Source: Bacillota bacterium
Lineage (GTDB): Bacteria; Bacillota; Clostridia; Lachnospirales; Lachnospiraceae
Direction of reading: 5' to 3'
NCBI GenBank assembly: GCA_023392615.1
Contig: JAEVYT010000011.1
Location: 62,001-126,000 of the forward strand
DNA length: 64,000 nt
The position numbers and the translations under genes were made by a program. Below, one piece after another: positions 8,532 to 16,874 of this stretch. How positions within the stretch are numbered: position 1 is the stretch's first letter; every line of letters starts with the position of its first letter. Below the pieces are notes generated by a model. That model was not told the origin of the DNA, searched no databases, and was given only the letters and a program-made list of their open reading frames with translations.

Positions 8532-8695
8532 TATCTGCTCCTAATAAAGTAATCACACAATTATTTTATTAAGAGTGAAGCAGATTGGTTAACAAATATT
8601 GAATAAAAGTCGAATATTGTTGTCTTTAATAACATATAAAATATTATATTATATTATAATTACTAATCATCTTACATTTGATAATTAATTATAGC

Positions 8696-9037
8696 TTAAT
8701 CTAGAGCGCTCTGTCCACGTTCTCCGGTACGAATCCTGACCGTATCCTCAACTTCATAGATAAAGATTTTTCCATCACCATAGTTACCGGTACTGATTTG
8801 TTTTGTAACTTTTTCAATTATTACCTCAGCTGCTTCGGGAGAAACAACTGTTTCTACTTTAATTTTAGGTAAAAGATTCACCTGAGTTTTTGTTCCTCGA
8901 TAGACCTGTACATACCCCTTTTGCTTACCATAACCCATAATATTAGTAATCATTAGTCCTTGAGCATTACTTTCACTTAATATAGCTTTCAAGTCCTCTA
9001 ATTTTTCTGGTTGTATTACTATTTCAAGCTTCTTCAT
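8696..9037 (-). CDS. P-II nitrogen regulatory protein (second copy)
   Basis: A 113-residue P-II signal protein (GlnB/GlnK family): starts MKKLEIVIQPEKLE, has the T-loop stretch GYVQVYRGTKTQVNLLPK, and ends with the C-terminal signature TGNYGDGKIFIYEVEDTVRIRTGERG. These proteins bind ATP/ADP and 2-oxoglutarate and gate ammonium transporters or other targets. The tyrosine uridylylated in enterobacterial GlnB (Tyr51) is replaced by threonine, so that modification is not expected. It is a close paralogue of the P-II at 9231-9569 but is separated from it by a terminator, so it probably has its own promoter. Confidence 0.93.
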   Translation of the reverse strand: MKKLEIVIQPEKLEDLKAILSESNAQGLMITNIMGYGKQKGYVQVYRGTKTQVNLLPKIKVETVVSPEAAEVIIEKVTKQISTGNYGDGKIFIYEVEDTVRIRTGERGQSALD

Positions 9038-9152
9038 ATTTGTATCTCCTCTCCGTTTTGTATTATAAACACAAACATTATACCATATATTTCAAATAAA
9101 TAAAACCATATTATTACATTACAGCCAAATTGAAAGCCGAGTTACTTCATAT

Positions 9153-9193
9153 AAAAACCGCAACAAGATGGATTTTTTCTTGTTGCGGTTTTT
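9153..9193 (-). terminator. Terminator between the two P-II genes
   Basis: AAAAACCGCAACAAG (9153-9167) and CTTGTTGCGGTTTTT (9179-9193) form a perfect 15-bp stem with an 11-base loop. The symmetrical A/T runs make it active on either strand. It ends the amt-P-II transcript. Confidence 0.85.
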
Positions 9194-9230
9194 ATTTTGA
9201 GAGATAATGAATTAATAGTCTAAAAATTTA

Positions 9231-9569
9231 TTATAATGCCTCAGTTCCTCTTTCTCCGGTTCGGATTCTGACTGCATCATCTACATCATAGATGAAAATC
9301 TTACCATCTCCATAATTACCGGTATTGATTTCCTTAACCACCTTCTCAATTATCGTTTCCGCCACATCAGAAGGAACCACCGTTTCAACTTTTATCTTAG
9401 GAAGTAAATTTACATTGGTTTTTGCACCTCTGTATACCTGAACATAACCCTTCTGCTTACCATATCCCATGATATTGCTGATCATAAGTCCGTTCGCATT
9501 ACAATCATTCAGTATATCCTTTAAGCTCTCTAATTTCTCCGGTTTAATAACTATCTCTAACTTTTTCAT
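9231..9569 (-). CDS. P-II nitrogen regulatory protein (amt-linked)
   Basis: A 112-residue P-II protein whose gene follows amt by 57 bases, the usual arrangement for a GlnK that binds and blocks the ammonium channel. GGAGG is five bases from ATG at 9569; the upstream in-frame codons (MEGN) overlap the ribosome site and are unlikely to be translated. The T-loop is GYVQVYRGAKTNVNLLPK, again with threonine in place of the uridylylated tyrosine. The C-terminal TGNYGDGKIFIYDVDDAVRIRTGERG signature is intact. Expression probably depends on the structured leader upstream of amt. Confidence 0.94.
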   Translation of the reverse strand: MKKLEIVIKPEKLESLKDILNDCNANGLMISNIMGYGKQKGYVQVYRGAKTNVNLLPKIKVETVVPSDVAETIIEKVVKEINTGNYGDGKIFIYDVDDAVRIRTGERGTEAL

Positions 9570-9626
9570 ATTACCCTCCATTCTATCATATTACGACTGG
9601 ATTACTCAAAAATTATCTTATTGATA

Positions 9627-10931
9627 TTATTCTTTGATACTTGGTGCAAAATCCGGATATGCTTGATTGCCATGCTCGCCAATATCCAAACCTTGTATCT
9701 CCTCTTCCTTGCTCACGCGAATACCAAGCGTTGCTTTAATTGCTAACCAAACTATGGAACTTGTAACAACTACAAATCCTGCTACAGATACGATACCTAA
9801 AAGCTGTGCTCCAAGTAATTTGAAGCCACCACCATAGAATAAACCATTTCCTGTTGCTGCGCCTGTAATACCGTCTTTTGCAAATAAGCCAACACAAATT
9901 GTACCAAATATACCATTTACCAAATGAACAGATACAGCACCTACCGGATCATCCACTCTTACTTTATCAAAGAAAATTACTGCTAATACAACAATAATAC
10001 CTGCAACTGCGCCGATTGCTAAGGAAGCTGGTACGGTAACAAATGCACATGGAGCTGTAATTGCAACCAAACCTGCTAACAGACCGTTAATACTCATACC
10101 AAGATCCGGTTTACCAAGGATAATCCATGAAGTAGCTGTAGCTGTTAAGATAGCCGTAACACCTGCTGTATTAGTTGTAACAACTATATGAGCAATTGAA
10201 CTAGGGTCAGCAGCCATCGTAGATCCGGGATTGAAACCAAACCAACCTAACCAAAGAATAATTGCACCAATAGTTGCTAAGGACATATTGTGTCCCGGAA
10301 TCGATTTTACTTTTCCATCCTTATATTTACCAATTCTAGGTCCCAGGATAATAGCACCTGTTAATGCAGCCCAACCACCTACGCTGTGAACAACTGTTGA
10401 TCCTGCGAAATCCCAGAAGCCTTTTGCAGCAAGCCAGCCGCCGCCCCAGATCCAGTGACCTACGACAGGGTAAATCAAAAGAGTAAGTACAAACGAGAAA
10501 ATAATAAAGGAAATATACTTAATACGTTCTGCCACTGCTCCGGAAACGATTGTAGCTGCAGTTCCACAGAACACTAATTGGAAGAAGAATTTTGCCCATA
10601 AAGGAATTCCAGTCCATGATATCGCTGAGTACACTCCTGAATATGCCTCACCTGTTGCAGGAGAATTATCTGCCCCTCCTACGAAAAACAAACCTTTTAA
10701 TCCCATAAAACCATTGCCATCACCAAACATGATGCCCCAGCCTAATAATAAAAAGCCCAGGGAAGAAACAGCAAATACGATAAAGTTTTTGGATAAGATG
10801 TTAACTGCATTTTTGGATCTTGCAAATCCACTTTCCACGGATGCAAATCCTAAGTTCATAAAAAATACTAAAAATGCTGTAATAAGAACCCAGACTGTAT
10901 CCACCGCTATTTTCAAATCTCCAATTTCCAT
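9627..10931 (-). CDS. amt: Ammonium transporter
   Basis: A 434-residue, 11-12 span ammonium channel of the Amt/Mep/Rh family. Visible family features are AVDTVWVLITAFLVFFMNLG at the N-terminus, VHSVGGWAALTGAIILGPRI, the IILWLGWFGFNPGS segment, and VGAVSVHLVNGIFGT with the second pore histidine. The reading frame is open for 45 residues further upstream, but AGGAAG lies seven bases from the ATG at 10931 (MEIGDLKIAV) and the extension is not membrane-protein-like. It heads an operon with a P-II gene, behind a ~360-base leader with three terminator-like hairpins. Nitrogen-controlled expression is very likely. Confidence 0.95.
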   Translation of the reverse strand: MEIGDLKIAVDTVWVLITAFLVFFMNLGFASVESGFARSKNAVNILSKNFIVFAVSSLGFLLLGWGIMFGDGNGFMGLKGLFFVGGADNSPATGEAYSGVYSAISWTGIPLWAKFFFQLVFCGTAATIVSGAVAERIKYISFIIFSFVLTLLIYPVVGHWIWGGGWLAAKGFWDFAGSTVVHSVGGWAALTGAIILGPRIGKYKDGKVKSIPGHNMSLATIGAIILWLGWFGFNPGSTMAADPSSIAHIVVTTNTAGVTAILTATATSWIILGKPDLGMSINGLLAGLVAITAPCAFVTVPASLAIGAVAGIIVVLAVIFFDKVRVDDPVGAVSVHLVNGIFGTICVGLFAKDGITGAATGNGLFYGGGFKLLGAQLLGIVSVAGFVVVTSSIVWLAIKATLGIRVSKEEEIQGLDIGEHGNQAYPDFAPSIKE

Positions 10932-11084
10932 ACTATTACTTCCTTTCTTATTAAAATTATATATCAATTCCTTGTTGATACTCATCGATTCAAGGAATTG
11001 CTTTTGATATTTAAGCCAGAACACGAAATAATTAATCCAGCTTATATGCATGTTTAATTCACTCACTTAATTTAAGTAAAAAAA

Positions 11085-11113
11085 CGGAGTCAAGGTATTT
11101 TCACTTGACTCCG
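11085..11113 (-). terminator. Leader hairpin 3 (terminator-like)
   Basis: On the minus strand CGGAGTCAAG (11113-11104), nine-base loop, CTTGACTCCG (11094-11085), then seven T. It lies 150 bases before amt, so it would block the gene unless antiterminated. Confidence 0.75.
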
Positions 11114-11161
11114 TCGTCTTTTCCATGCATTTTAGGTTATCTTAAAAATAATCAAAAAAAT

Positions 11162-11185
11162 GGTCAAAACTCGTAAGTTTTGACC
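11162..11185 (-). terminator. Leader hairpin 2 (terminator-like)
   Basis: Perfect 10-bp stem GGTCAAAACT/AGTTTTGACC with a four-base loop, followed on the minus strand by ATTTTTTT. The strongest intrinsic terminator of the three. Confidence 0.75.
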
Positions 11186-11249
11186 TCATTGTCAATTACT
11201 ATTATTCGAATAATGGTAAACCCTCTTACCTATCTTAACAATAGAAAAA

Positions 11250-11273
11250 GCCAAAGTATACTAATACTTTGAC
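11250..11273 (-). terminator. Leader hairpin 1 (terminator-like)
   Basis: On the minus strand GTCAAAGTAT and ATACTTTGGC pair (one G-U) around a four-base loop and are followed by TTTTTC. It sits within about 45 bases of the predicted start site and inside an outer CTATCTTAA/TTAAGATAG stem. Confidence 0.6.
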
Positions 11274-11300
11274 TTCGTCGTCACTAATTAAGATAGACCT

Positions 11301-11329
11301 ACTATATCACACATTTTTTGGTAATGCAA
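11301..11329 (-). promoter_or_regulatory. Promoter of the amt leader
   Basis: On the minus strand TTGCAT (11329-11324), 17-bp spacer, TATAGT (11306-11301). Initiation near 11294 places the start of the transcript at the first pairing element of the leader. Confidence 0.65.
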
Positions 11330-11504
11330 TACTATCTTTATATTTTCTTTATAAAAACTTTATATACAATGATACCAAATGCTTGTTTTTGTAAATAGTA
11401 GAATAAAACATTACATATTTCATAAAATAAATAAGTAATTTACAGTTTCTTCTAAACAGAAACTTTATATCATATGCATTTTTCTTTACACTCCGACCAC
11501 TGAA

Positions 11505-12548
11505 TTAATGAATGAACATTGCATCTCCAAAACTAAAGAAACGATAACGCTCTTTTACCGCCTCATGATAAGCATTCATAATATGGTCTCGACCCGCCAA
11601 AGCTGACACTAGCATCATCAAAGTAGATTCCGGTAAGTGAAAATTAGTGATGAGCGCATCCATAACCTTGAACTGAAAGCCTGGATATATAAAAATTGTG
11701 GTATCCCCGCTTCCGTTTTGCACTTTGCCATTCTCATCTACTGCGGATTCGATAGTTCTACAGCTGGTAGTACCAACACAGATTACTCTGCCACCTAATT
11801 CTTTCGTATCATTGATTATCTTTGCTGCTTCCTCTGATACCTGATAAAATTCCGAATGCATATGATGTTCTAATACATTCTCTACTTTCACCGGACGAAA
11901 AGTTCCAAGACCGACATGTAGTGTTACATTCGCAATTTTAACCCCACGTTGTTCGATCTCAGCTAATAATTCCTTTGTAAAATGAAGCCCTGCGGTTGGA
12001 GCCGCAGCAGAGCCATCAAATTTTGCATATACGGTTTGATATCTACTCTTATCCTCCAGTTGGTGAGTGATATATGGTGGCAATGGCATTTCACCTAGCT
12101 GATCGAGAATCTCCTCGAAGATTCCCTTGTATTTAAATTGTACTAAACGATTCCCTTCCTCGATAACATCAATGATTTCACCTGTCAACAAGCCATTACC
12201 AAAACATAATTTGGTACCCACTTTGGCTTTCTTGCCCGGCTTTACGAGGGTCTCCCATATATCATTTTCTCTTCTTTTTAATAAGAGCAATTCAATCTTC
12301 GCTCCGGGATTTGAGTCCTCCTGCTCTTTTATCTTTTCACCGATCAACCTTGCCGGTATAACTTTCGTATTGTTCACTACCAAACAGTCTCCAGGCTTCA
12401 AGTATTCTATAATATCTTTAAATATTCTATGTTCGATTTCACCTGTCTTTTTATTCAATAATAATAATCTTGAACCGGAACGATCCTCTAAAGGATCTTG
12501 TGCAATTAGTTCTTCCGGTAAATCATAATAAAAATCACTTGTCTTCAT
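11505..12548 (-). CDS. queA: S-adenosylmethionine:tRNA ribosyltransferase-isomerase
   Basis: A 347-residue enzyme of queuosine synthesis that moves the ribosyl part of SAM onto 7-aminomethyl-7-deazaguanine in tRNA. Family marks are DFYYDLPEELIAQDPLEDRS at the N-terminus, GDCLVVNNTKVIPARL, the AAPTAGLHFT signature, HVGLGTFRPVKVE and the C-terminal NFHLPESTLMMLVSALAG. Full length. It follows the pyrE/small-protein block on the same strand, after a hairpin at 12620-12685 that probably ends that transcript. No other queuosine gene is in the window. Confidence 0.96.
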   Translation of the reverse strand: MKTSDFYYDLPEELIAQDPLEDRSGSRLLLLNKKTGEIEHRIFKDIIEYLKPGDCLVVNNTKVIPARLIGEKIKEQEDSNPGAKIELLLLKRRENDIWETLVKPGKKAKVGTKLCFGNGLLTGEIIDVIEEGNRLVQFKYKGIFEEILDQLGEMPLPPYITHQLEDKSRYQTVYAKFDGSAAAPTAGLHFTKELLAEIEQRGVKIANVTLHVGLGTFRPVKVENVLEHHMHSEFYQVSEEAAKIINDTKELGGRVICVGTTSCRTIESAVDENGKVQNGSGDTTIFIYPGFQFKVMDALITNFHLPESTLMMLVSALAGRDHIMNAYHEAVKERYRFFSFGDAMFIH

Positions 12549-12619
12549 TCTTCCTCCATATCTCTTTCAACTAATATAAATTTTAAATAATGCATCATAT
12601 AGTCATCCGCCCTAAAAAA

Positions 12620-12685
12620 GCTATTCAAAACAATGCTACTTTCGGCTCTGTTCAGAACCTTATCGCAGTTAATGTTTTGAATAGC
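12620..12685 (-). terminator. Terminator-like inverted repeat between pyrE block and queA
   Basis: Perfect 13-bp arms GCTATTCAAAACA (12620-12632) and TGTTTTGAATAGC (12673-12685) with a 40-base loop that itself holds a small GG-TCTG/CAGA-CC hairpin. On the minus strand the stem is followed by TTTTTTA, as in a terminator, although the loop is unusually long. Confidence 0.6.
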
Positions 12686-12715
12686 CCTTTCTGTGCTAGA
12701 TTATTAGCCTATGCA

Positions 12716-12868
12716 TTAAAATATTAAGTCGGATTTTTTCTTAAGTAACTTTGCTCCATTCAAAATAAGTAATATCCCTGAAACCATTCCTGCTACAATT
12801 AACAGAATTCCCATAACAAGATTCCATACACCCACAGACTTCATGGTATGATAGATTTTTTCCATCAT
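12716..12868 (-). CDS. Small single-span membrane protein downstream of pyrE
   Basis: A 50-residue ORF, too short for common gene-finding cutoffs, with AAGGAGG eight bases before ATG at 12868 and only 17 bases after the pyrE stop, so it is translated from the pyrE transcript. MMEKIYHTMKSVGVWN is followed by a ~20-residue hydrophobic helix with small residues (LVMGILLIVAGMVSGILLIL, about residues 17-36) and a basic tail ending KKKSD. The good ribosome site and coherent membrane topology argue that it is real. Function unknown; a link to pyrimidine metabolism is only positional. Confidence 0.7.
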   Translation of the reverse strand: MMEKIYHTMKSVGVWNLVMGILLIVAGMVSGILLILNGAKLLKKKSDLIF

Positions 12869-12885
12869 ATTACTAACCTCCTTAA

Positions 12886-13566
12886 TTATGCTTCTACTAC
12901 TCCATATTTATCATAGTATGAATCAATTGCTGTTTTCAAATTATCATCAATAATAATTTTGCCCTGGTAAGGTTTATTATATAAATGATCAACAACTTCC
13001 TTCATAGTTACAATCGAGGTAGTTGCAATCTTATAATTTTCTTCTATCTCCGATAATGCACTTTTTACTCCTTGTCCTCTTTCCATACGATCAACAGATA
13101 CTACCAACCCAAGTACTTGAACTTTAGCCTGAGCCTCAAGAATTGGCATTGTTTCACCAATTGAAGTACCGGCAGTCGTAACATCTTCAATAATAATAAC
13201 ACGATCACCGTCCGTTAACGGAGAACCAAGCAGAATACCGGTATCACCGTGATCCTTAACCTCTTTACGGTTTGAACAGTATTTGATATCCTTATCATAG
13301 AATTCGCTAACAGCCATAGTTGTTGCTACACTAAGAGGGATTCCTTTATAAGCAGGTCCAAATAATACATCAAACTCTAAGCCATACTTATCATTAATAG
13401 CCTTTGCATAATACTCTCCAAGTTTTCTTAACTGCTTACCAGTTCGATAAAATCCTGTATTCACAAAAAACGGAGTCTTTCTACCGCTTTTGGTTGTAAA
13501 GTCACCAAACTTTAGTACTCCACAATCCACCATGAATTCTATAAATTCCTTCTTGTACTGTTCCAT
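12886..13566 (-). CDS. pyrE: Orotate phosphoribosyltransferase
   Basis: A 226-residue enzyme that joins orotate and PRPP to give OMP, step five of UMP synthesis. The PRPP-binding motif is VIIIEDVTTAGTSIGE, and FFVNTGFYRTGKQL and VLFGPAYKGIPLS are the usual active-site stretches. AGGAGG precedes ATG at 13566. It is the last enzyme gene of the pyrK-pyrD-pyrE block, about 170 bases after pyrD, and is followed closely by the 50-residue membrane protein. Confidence 0.96.
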   Translation of the reverse strand: MEQYKKEFIEFMVDCGVLKFGDFTTKSGRKTPFFVNTGFYRTGKQLRKLGEYYAKAINDKYGLEFDVLFGPAYKGIPLSVATTMAVSEFYDKDIKYCSNRKEVKDHGDTGILLGSPLTDGDRVIIIEDVTTAGTSIGETMPILEAQAKVQVLGLVVSVDRMERGQGVKSALSEIEENYKIATTSIVTMKEVVDHLYNKPYQGKIIIDDNLKTAIDSYYDKYGVVEA

Positions 13567-13736
13567 CTGTTTCCTCCTGATATGTTTCTCTATTTATCTA
13601 TTATTATTCGTCAAGAATAAAGAAATGCGCATAAAAATCTATCGTTTGAGGTTTCTACTCAAGCATTTATCCAACAAATATCACCCTATATATTTATTAT
13701 GGTAATTCTAACATATTCCTTCTAAAAAATATATTA

Positions 13737-14639
13737 CTATTTTACACATCCAATTAATTCTTTAATATCAGCAATACCGTATTGCTGCATATATTCCTCA
13801 ATGCCGTCCACTACCTCTGATGTTGCCATCGGATTGATGAAATTAGCGGTTCCTACAGCCACCATTGTCGCTCCTGCCATTATGAATTCTAATGCATCCT
13901 CGGCATTCGCAATCCCTCCCATACCGATTATCGGAAGATTAACTGCATTTGCCACCTGATAAACCATACGAATTGCAATCGGTTTTACTGCAGGACCGGA
14001 TAGGCCACCTGTTTTATTTGCTAAAAGAAATGCTCTTTTGTGAATATCTATCTTCATAGCGGTGAGTGTATTGATTAGTGATAATGCATCTGCACCTCCT
14101 GCTTCTGCGGCTCTCGCCATCTCGGTAATATCCGTAACATTGGGACTGAGCTTCATAATTACAGGTTGCTTTGCACACTTTTTAATCTCCCTCGTGATAT
14201 CCTCCACACACTTCGGATCTTGTCCGAACGCAATACCGCCTTCCTTAACATTCGGACAGGAGATATTGATTTCTAACATATCAATATCACAATCCGAGAG
14301 ACGCTCTACTACCTCACAATATTGTTCGGTTGTTTTGCCCACTACATTTACGATAATCTTTGTGTTGTATTTGCGTAAAAAAGGAATATCTCTTTCTATA
14401 AACACATCAGCGCCGGGGTTTTGAAGACCAATTGCATTCAGCATGCCTCCATAGGTTTCTGCTACTCTGGGTGTCGGGTTACCAGGCCAGGGAACTGCTG
14501 ATACTCCCTTCGTTGTAACCGCTCCTAATTTTGATAAATCCACGTATTCGCTGTATTCCATTCCAGAGCCGAACGTTCCACTGGCGGTTGTTACCGGATT
14601 CTTAAAGGTAACACCTGCAATTGTTACATTTGTATTCAT
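13737..14639 (-). CDS. pyrD: Dihydroorotate dehydrogenase B, catalytic subunit
   Basis: A 300-residue FMN enzyme of class 1B, which oxidises dihydroorotate to orotate and passes electrons through PyrK to NAD. Class 1 features are FKNPVTTASGTFG near the N-terminus, the catalytic-loop cysteine in LEINISCPNVKEGG, KLSPNVTDI and GMGGIANAEDALEFIMAGA at the FMN phosphate site. Its ATG overlaps the pyrK stop in ATGA, matching the tight PyrD-PyrK partnership. Full length. Confidence 0.97.
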   Translation of the reverse strand: MNTNVTIAGVTFKNPVTTASGTFGSGMEYSEYVDLSKLGAVTTKGVSAVPWPGNPTPRVAETYGGMLNAIGLQNPGADVFIERDIPFLRKYNTKIIVNVVGKTTEQYCEVVERLSDCDIDMLEINISCPNVKEGGIAFGQDPKCVEDITREIKKCAKQPVIMKLSPNVTDITEMARAAEAGGADALSLINTLTAMKIDIHKRAFLLANKTGGLSGPAVKPIAIRMVYQVANAVNLPIIGMGGIANAEDALEFIMAGATMVAVGTANFINPMATSEVVDGIEEYMQQYGIADIKELIGCVK

Positions 14640-15403
14640 AGCTCCACCTCTTCTGCATAAAATACTGGTCCATCTTTACATATTCTTTTATTATTTACAT
14701 TACTGTGATGATCAATATCCTTGGTCTGACAAACACATCCGAGGCATGCTCCTATTCCACAAGCCATACGCTCTTCCATGGATAGCTGTGCTGTAATTCC
14801 ATGCTCCATGGCATAAGCTTTCACACCGCGTAGCATCGGCGTCGGCCCACAGGCAAATATAATATCCGCTTCCAGATGATTTACTTTTATCGCGTCAATT
14901 ACATTTCCTTTTGTTCCGAGACTACCGTCCTCAGTCGATACATATATCTCGCCAAACTGCTTAAATTCCTCATTAAGGAATGTAATATCCCTGTATCCTA
15001 GTACCATTTGCTTATCGCCGCGTAACTGTTTTGCCAATTCAAGCATCGGTGGTATTCCGATTCCACCGCCGATTAATAATGCCTTTTTCCCTTCCAAAGT
15101 AAACCCATTACCAAGCGGTCCCATTGCTTCTATAAATTCTCCCGCCTTCATCTCGGCAAATTCTGCTGTTCCTTTGCCGGCAATACGATAAACCAACCTT
15201 ACACTTTTGTTTTCTTTATCAATCTCACAGATACTAATTGGTCTGGGTAACATTTTGCTTCCATCTCTACTATATAAAGAAACAAATTGTCCGGGTTTTG
15301 CTGATTCTGCGATATCCGGCGCATTCAGCCACATACTGTAGATATCTTTCGCTATCATAACATTTTCCGTTATAAGAGCTTTCTTCTTCACTGCTGCCGA
15401 CAT
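14636..15403 (-). CDS. pyrK: Dihydroorotate dehydrogenase B, electron-transfer subunit
   Basis: A 255-residue FAD/[2Fe-2S] protein of the ferredoxin-reductase superfamily. RPISICEIDKENKSVRLVYR is the FAD-binding part, LIGGGIGIPPMLELAKQL the NAD-binding part, and the C-terminal cluster CGIGACLGCVCQTKD with a later cysteine (RICKDGP) carries the 2Fe-2S centre. It forms the PyrD2-PyrK2 complex with the overlapping downstream gene. It begins the pyrK-pyrD-pyrE block 75 bases after the YjbQ-family gene. Confidence 0.96.
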   Translation of the reverse strand: MSAAVKKKALITENVMIAKDIYSMWLNAPDIAESAKPGQFVSLYSRDGSKMLPRPISICEIDKENKSVRLVYRIAGKGTAEFAEMKAGEFIEAMGPLGNGFTLEGKKALLIGGGIGIPPMLELAKQLRGDKQMVLGYRDITFLNEEFKQFGEIYVSTEDGSLGTKGNVIDAIKVNHLEADIIFACGPTPMLRGVKAYAMEHGITAQLSMEERMACGIGACLGCVCQTKDIDHHSNVNNKRICKDGPVFYAEEVEL

Positions 15404-15478
15404 ACAAATTCTCCTATGAATGGTTTTATTTTCTTTGCTTATTTTATCCTAAAACATTCGGTAGGACAAGGTTTATTT

Positions 15479-15883
15479 TTACCCTTCTATAATTTTAACA
15501 TGAACCTTACGGATTCTTGGACCGTCAAATTCCATAAAATAGATACCCTGCCACGTTCCGAGCAATAACCGTCTGTCCTCTATGATAATAGTTTGAGAAA
15601 ATCCCATCATACTTGCTTTTATATGTGCAGCTGAGTTTCCTTCTCTATGACGATAATTATCCGCTACCGGAACAATCTTATTCGTTTCCATTAAAAAATC
15701 CTTAACAACATCCGGATCAGCATTTTCATTAATCGTAATTCCAGCAGTTGTATGGGGTACAAAGATTACACATATCCCATTTTCAACTCCGCTCTCACTT
15801 ACCTTGTTCTGAACTTCCCTTGTAATGTCAATCATAGCACAATTCTGTCCTGTTTTTACACCAAATACAAATGTTTCACTCAT
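15479..15883 (-). CDS. YjbQ/UPF0047 family protein
   Basis: A 134-residue member of the YjbQ family (secondary thiamine-phosphate synthase-like), a compact trimeric beta-barrel fold. Family motifs are IFVPHTTAGITINENADPDV, the DNYRHREGNSAAHIKASMMG stretch with conserved histidines, and LLLGTWQGIYFMEFDGPR. Two adjacent ATG codons follow the GGAGG; 15883 (spacing 7) is preferred over 15886 (spacing 4) and over the upstream frame start at 15898, which overlaps the ribosome site. Physiological role uncertain. Divergent from the cyclophilin gene. Confidence 0.9.
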   Translation of the reverse strand: MSETFVFGVKTGQNCAMIDITREVQNKVSESGVENGICVIFVPHTTAGITINENADPDVVKDFLMETNKIVPVADNYRHREGNSAAHIKASMMGFSQTIIIEDRRLLLGTWQGIYFMEFDGPRIRKVHVKIIEG

Positions 15884-16087
15884 CATTAATCCTCCCATAT
15901 AACATTATTAGTATATCATCTACTTCTTTCCAAAGAAACATATTTAGCAGATCTTTCCGTTTATACTTAAACTTTTATTAATTTAATATTATCCTTAAAT
16001 TGCTAAATAGTCGATAATTCGTTTGAACCAATTATAAGTAAAAATAGTTTCAATGTAAACCAATCAAAAGTAAGATTTTCCACTGCC

Positions 16088-16116
16088 TTGACACAAAGAA
16101 TTACCTATGATATATT
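16088..16116 (+). promoter_or_regulatory. Promoter of the cyclophilin gene
   Basis: TTGACA, 17-bp spacer, TATATT. Initiation near 16123 leaves a ~65-base leader before the ATG at 16189. Confidence 0.8.
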
Positions 16117-16188
16117 TACCATCAGGGTGTTTACAAGAATTACGTAATAATGTATAAAAAGAATAATTCTTAAACTGAGAGGAAATGG

Positions 16189-16719
16189 ATGAATATGGCT
16201 AATACTAACCCAATCGTTACAATGGAACTTGAAAATGGTGATATTATAAAAATTGAATTATATCCCGATGTAGCTCCAAACACTGTAAACAATTTTATTT
16301 CTTTAGTAAAAAAAGGTTTTTACGATGGACTTAAATTCCACAGAGTAATCCGTGGCTTCATGATCCAAGGAGGCGACCCGGAAGGAACCGGTATGGGCGG
16401 TCCAGATTATTCCATCGCAGGTGAATTTTCTTACAATAATTTTAAGAACGACTTAAAGCACACAGCCGGAGTTCTTTCTATGGCAAGATCACAACGTCCT
16501 GATTCTGCAGGTTCCCAATTCTTTATTATGCATAAGGATTCCCCTCATCTTGATGGCTCCTATGCAGCATTCGGTAAAGTTATAGAAGGTATGGATGCGG
16601 TTAATAAGATAGCAGAAACGAAGACAGATTATTCAGATGCTCCTTTAGAAGCTAAGATAATGAAAAAACTGACTGTAGAAACTTTTGGTGTAGAATATCC
16701 CGAACCAGAAAAATGCTAA
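16189..16719 (+). CDS. Peptidyl-prolyl cis-trans isomerase, cyclophilin type
   Basis: A 176-residue cytoplasmic cyclophilin that catalyses proline isomerisation during folding. Signature residues are KFHRVIRGFMIQGGDPEGTG (catalytic arginine in FHRVI), SMARSQRPDSAGSQFFIM and LDGSYAAFGKVIEGMD. No signal peptide. GAGAGGA lies about six bases before ATG at 16189; the ATG two codons later is too far. Monocistronic, between its own promoter and the terminator at 16739-16772. Confidence 0.95.
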   Translation: MNMANTNPIVTMELENGDIIKIELYPDVAPNTVNNFISLVKKGFYDGLKFHRVIRGFMIQGGDPEGTGMGGPDYSIAGEFSYNNFKNDLKHTAGVLSMARSQRPDSAGSQFFIMHKDSPHLDGSYAAFGKVIEGMDAVNKIAETKTDYSDAPLEAKIMKKLTVETFGVEYPEPEKC

Positions 16720-16738
16720 TTATATAATAGAATATACA

Positions 16739-16772
16739 GGGCTGTTGCAATTTGCTTGCAAGAGCCCTTTTT
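16739..16772 (+). terminator. Terminator of the cyclophilin gene
   Basis: GGGCTGTTGCAA (16739-16750) pairs with TTGCAAGAGCCC (16756-16767), one mismatch, five-base loop, then TTTTT. Confidence 0.85.
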
Positions 16773-16874
16773 CATACGTACTCAACCCAAAATAAATACA
16801 CAAGCAATGTATTTATGGCATATGGCAGAACACGCCCGGCACATTCTTTATTCACTTTATAATAGTCTAGCGCA

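Larger units (their letters stand above)
10932..11294 (-). promoter_or_regulatory. Structured leader of amt-P-II with three terminator-like hairpins
   Basis: Transcript from about 11294 to the amt ATG. In order on the minus strand: hairpin 1 (11273-11250, GTCAAAGTAT/ATACTTTGGC then TTTTTC), hairpin 2 (11185-11162, perfect 10-bp GGTCAAAACT stem then ATTTTTTT), hairpin 3 (11113-11085, CGGAGTCAAG/CTTGACTCCG then TTTTTTT). GACGACG precedes both hairpin 1 and hairpin 3. The 5' segment CTATCTTAA (11296-11288) can pair with TTAAGATAG (11238-11230) or with TTAAGATAA (11145-11137), so alternative folds exist. This suggests attenuation, perhaps by an ANTAR-type protein or a small ligand. No known riboswitch consensus recognised. 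Confidence 0.6.
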
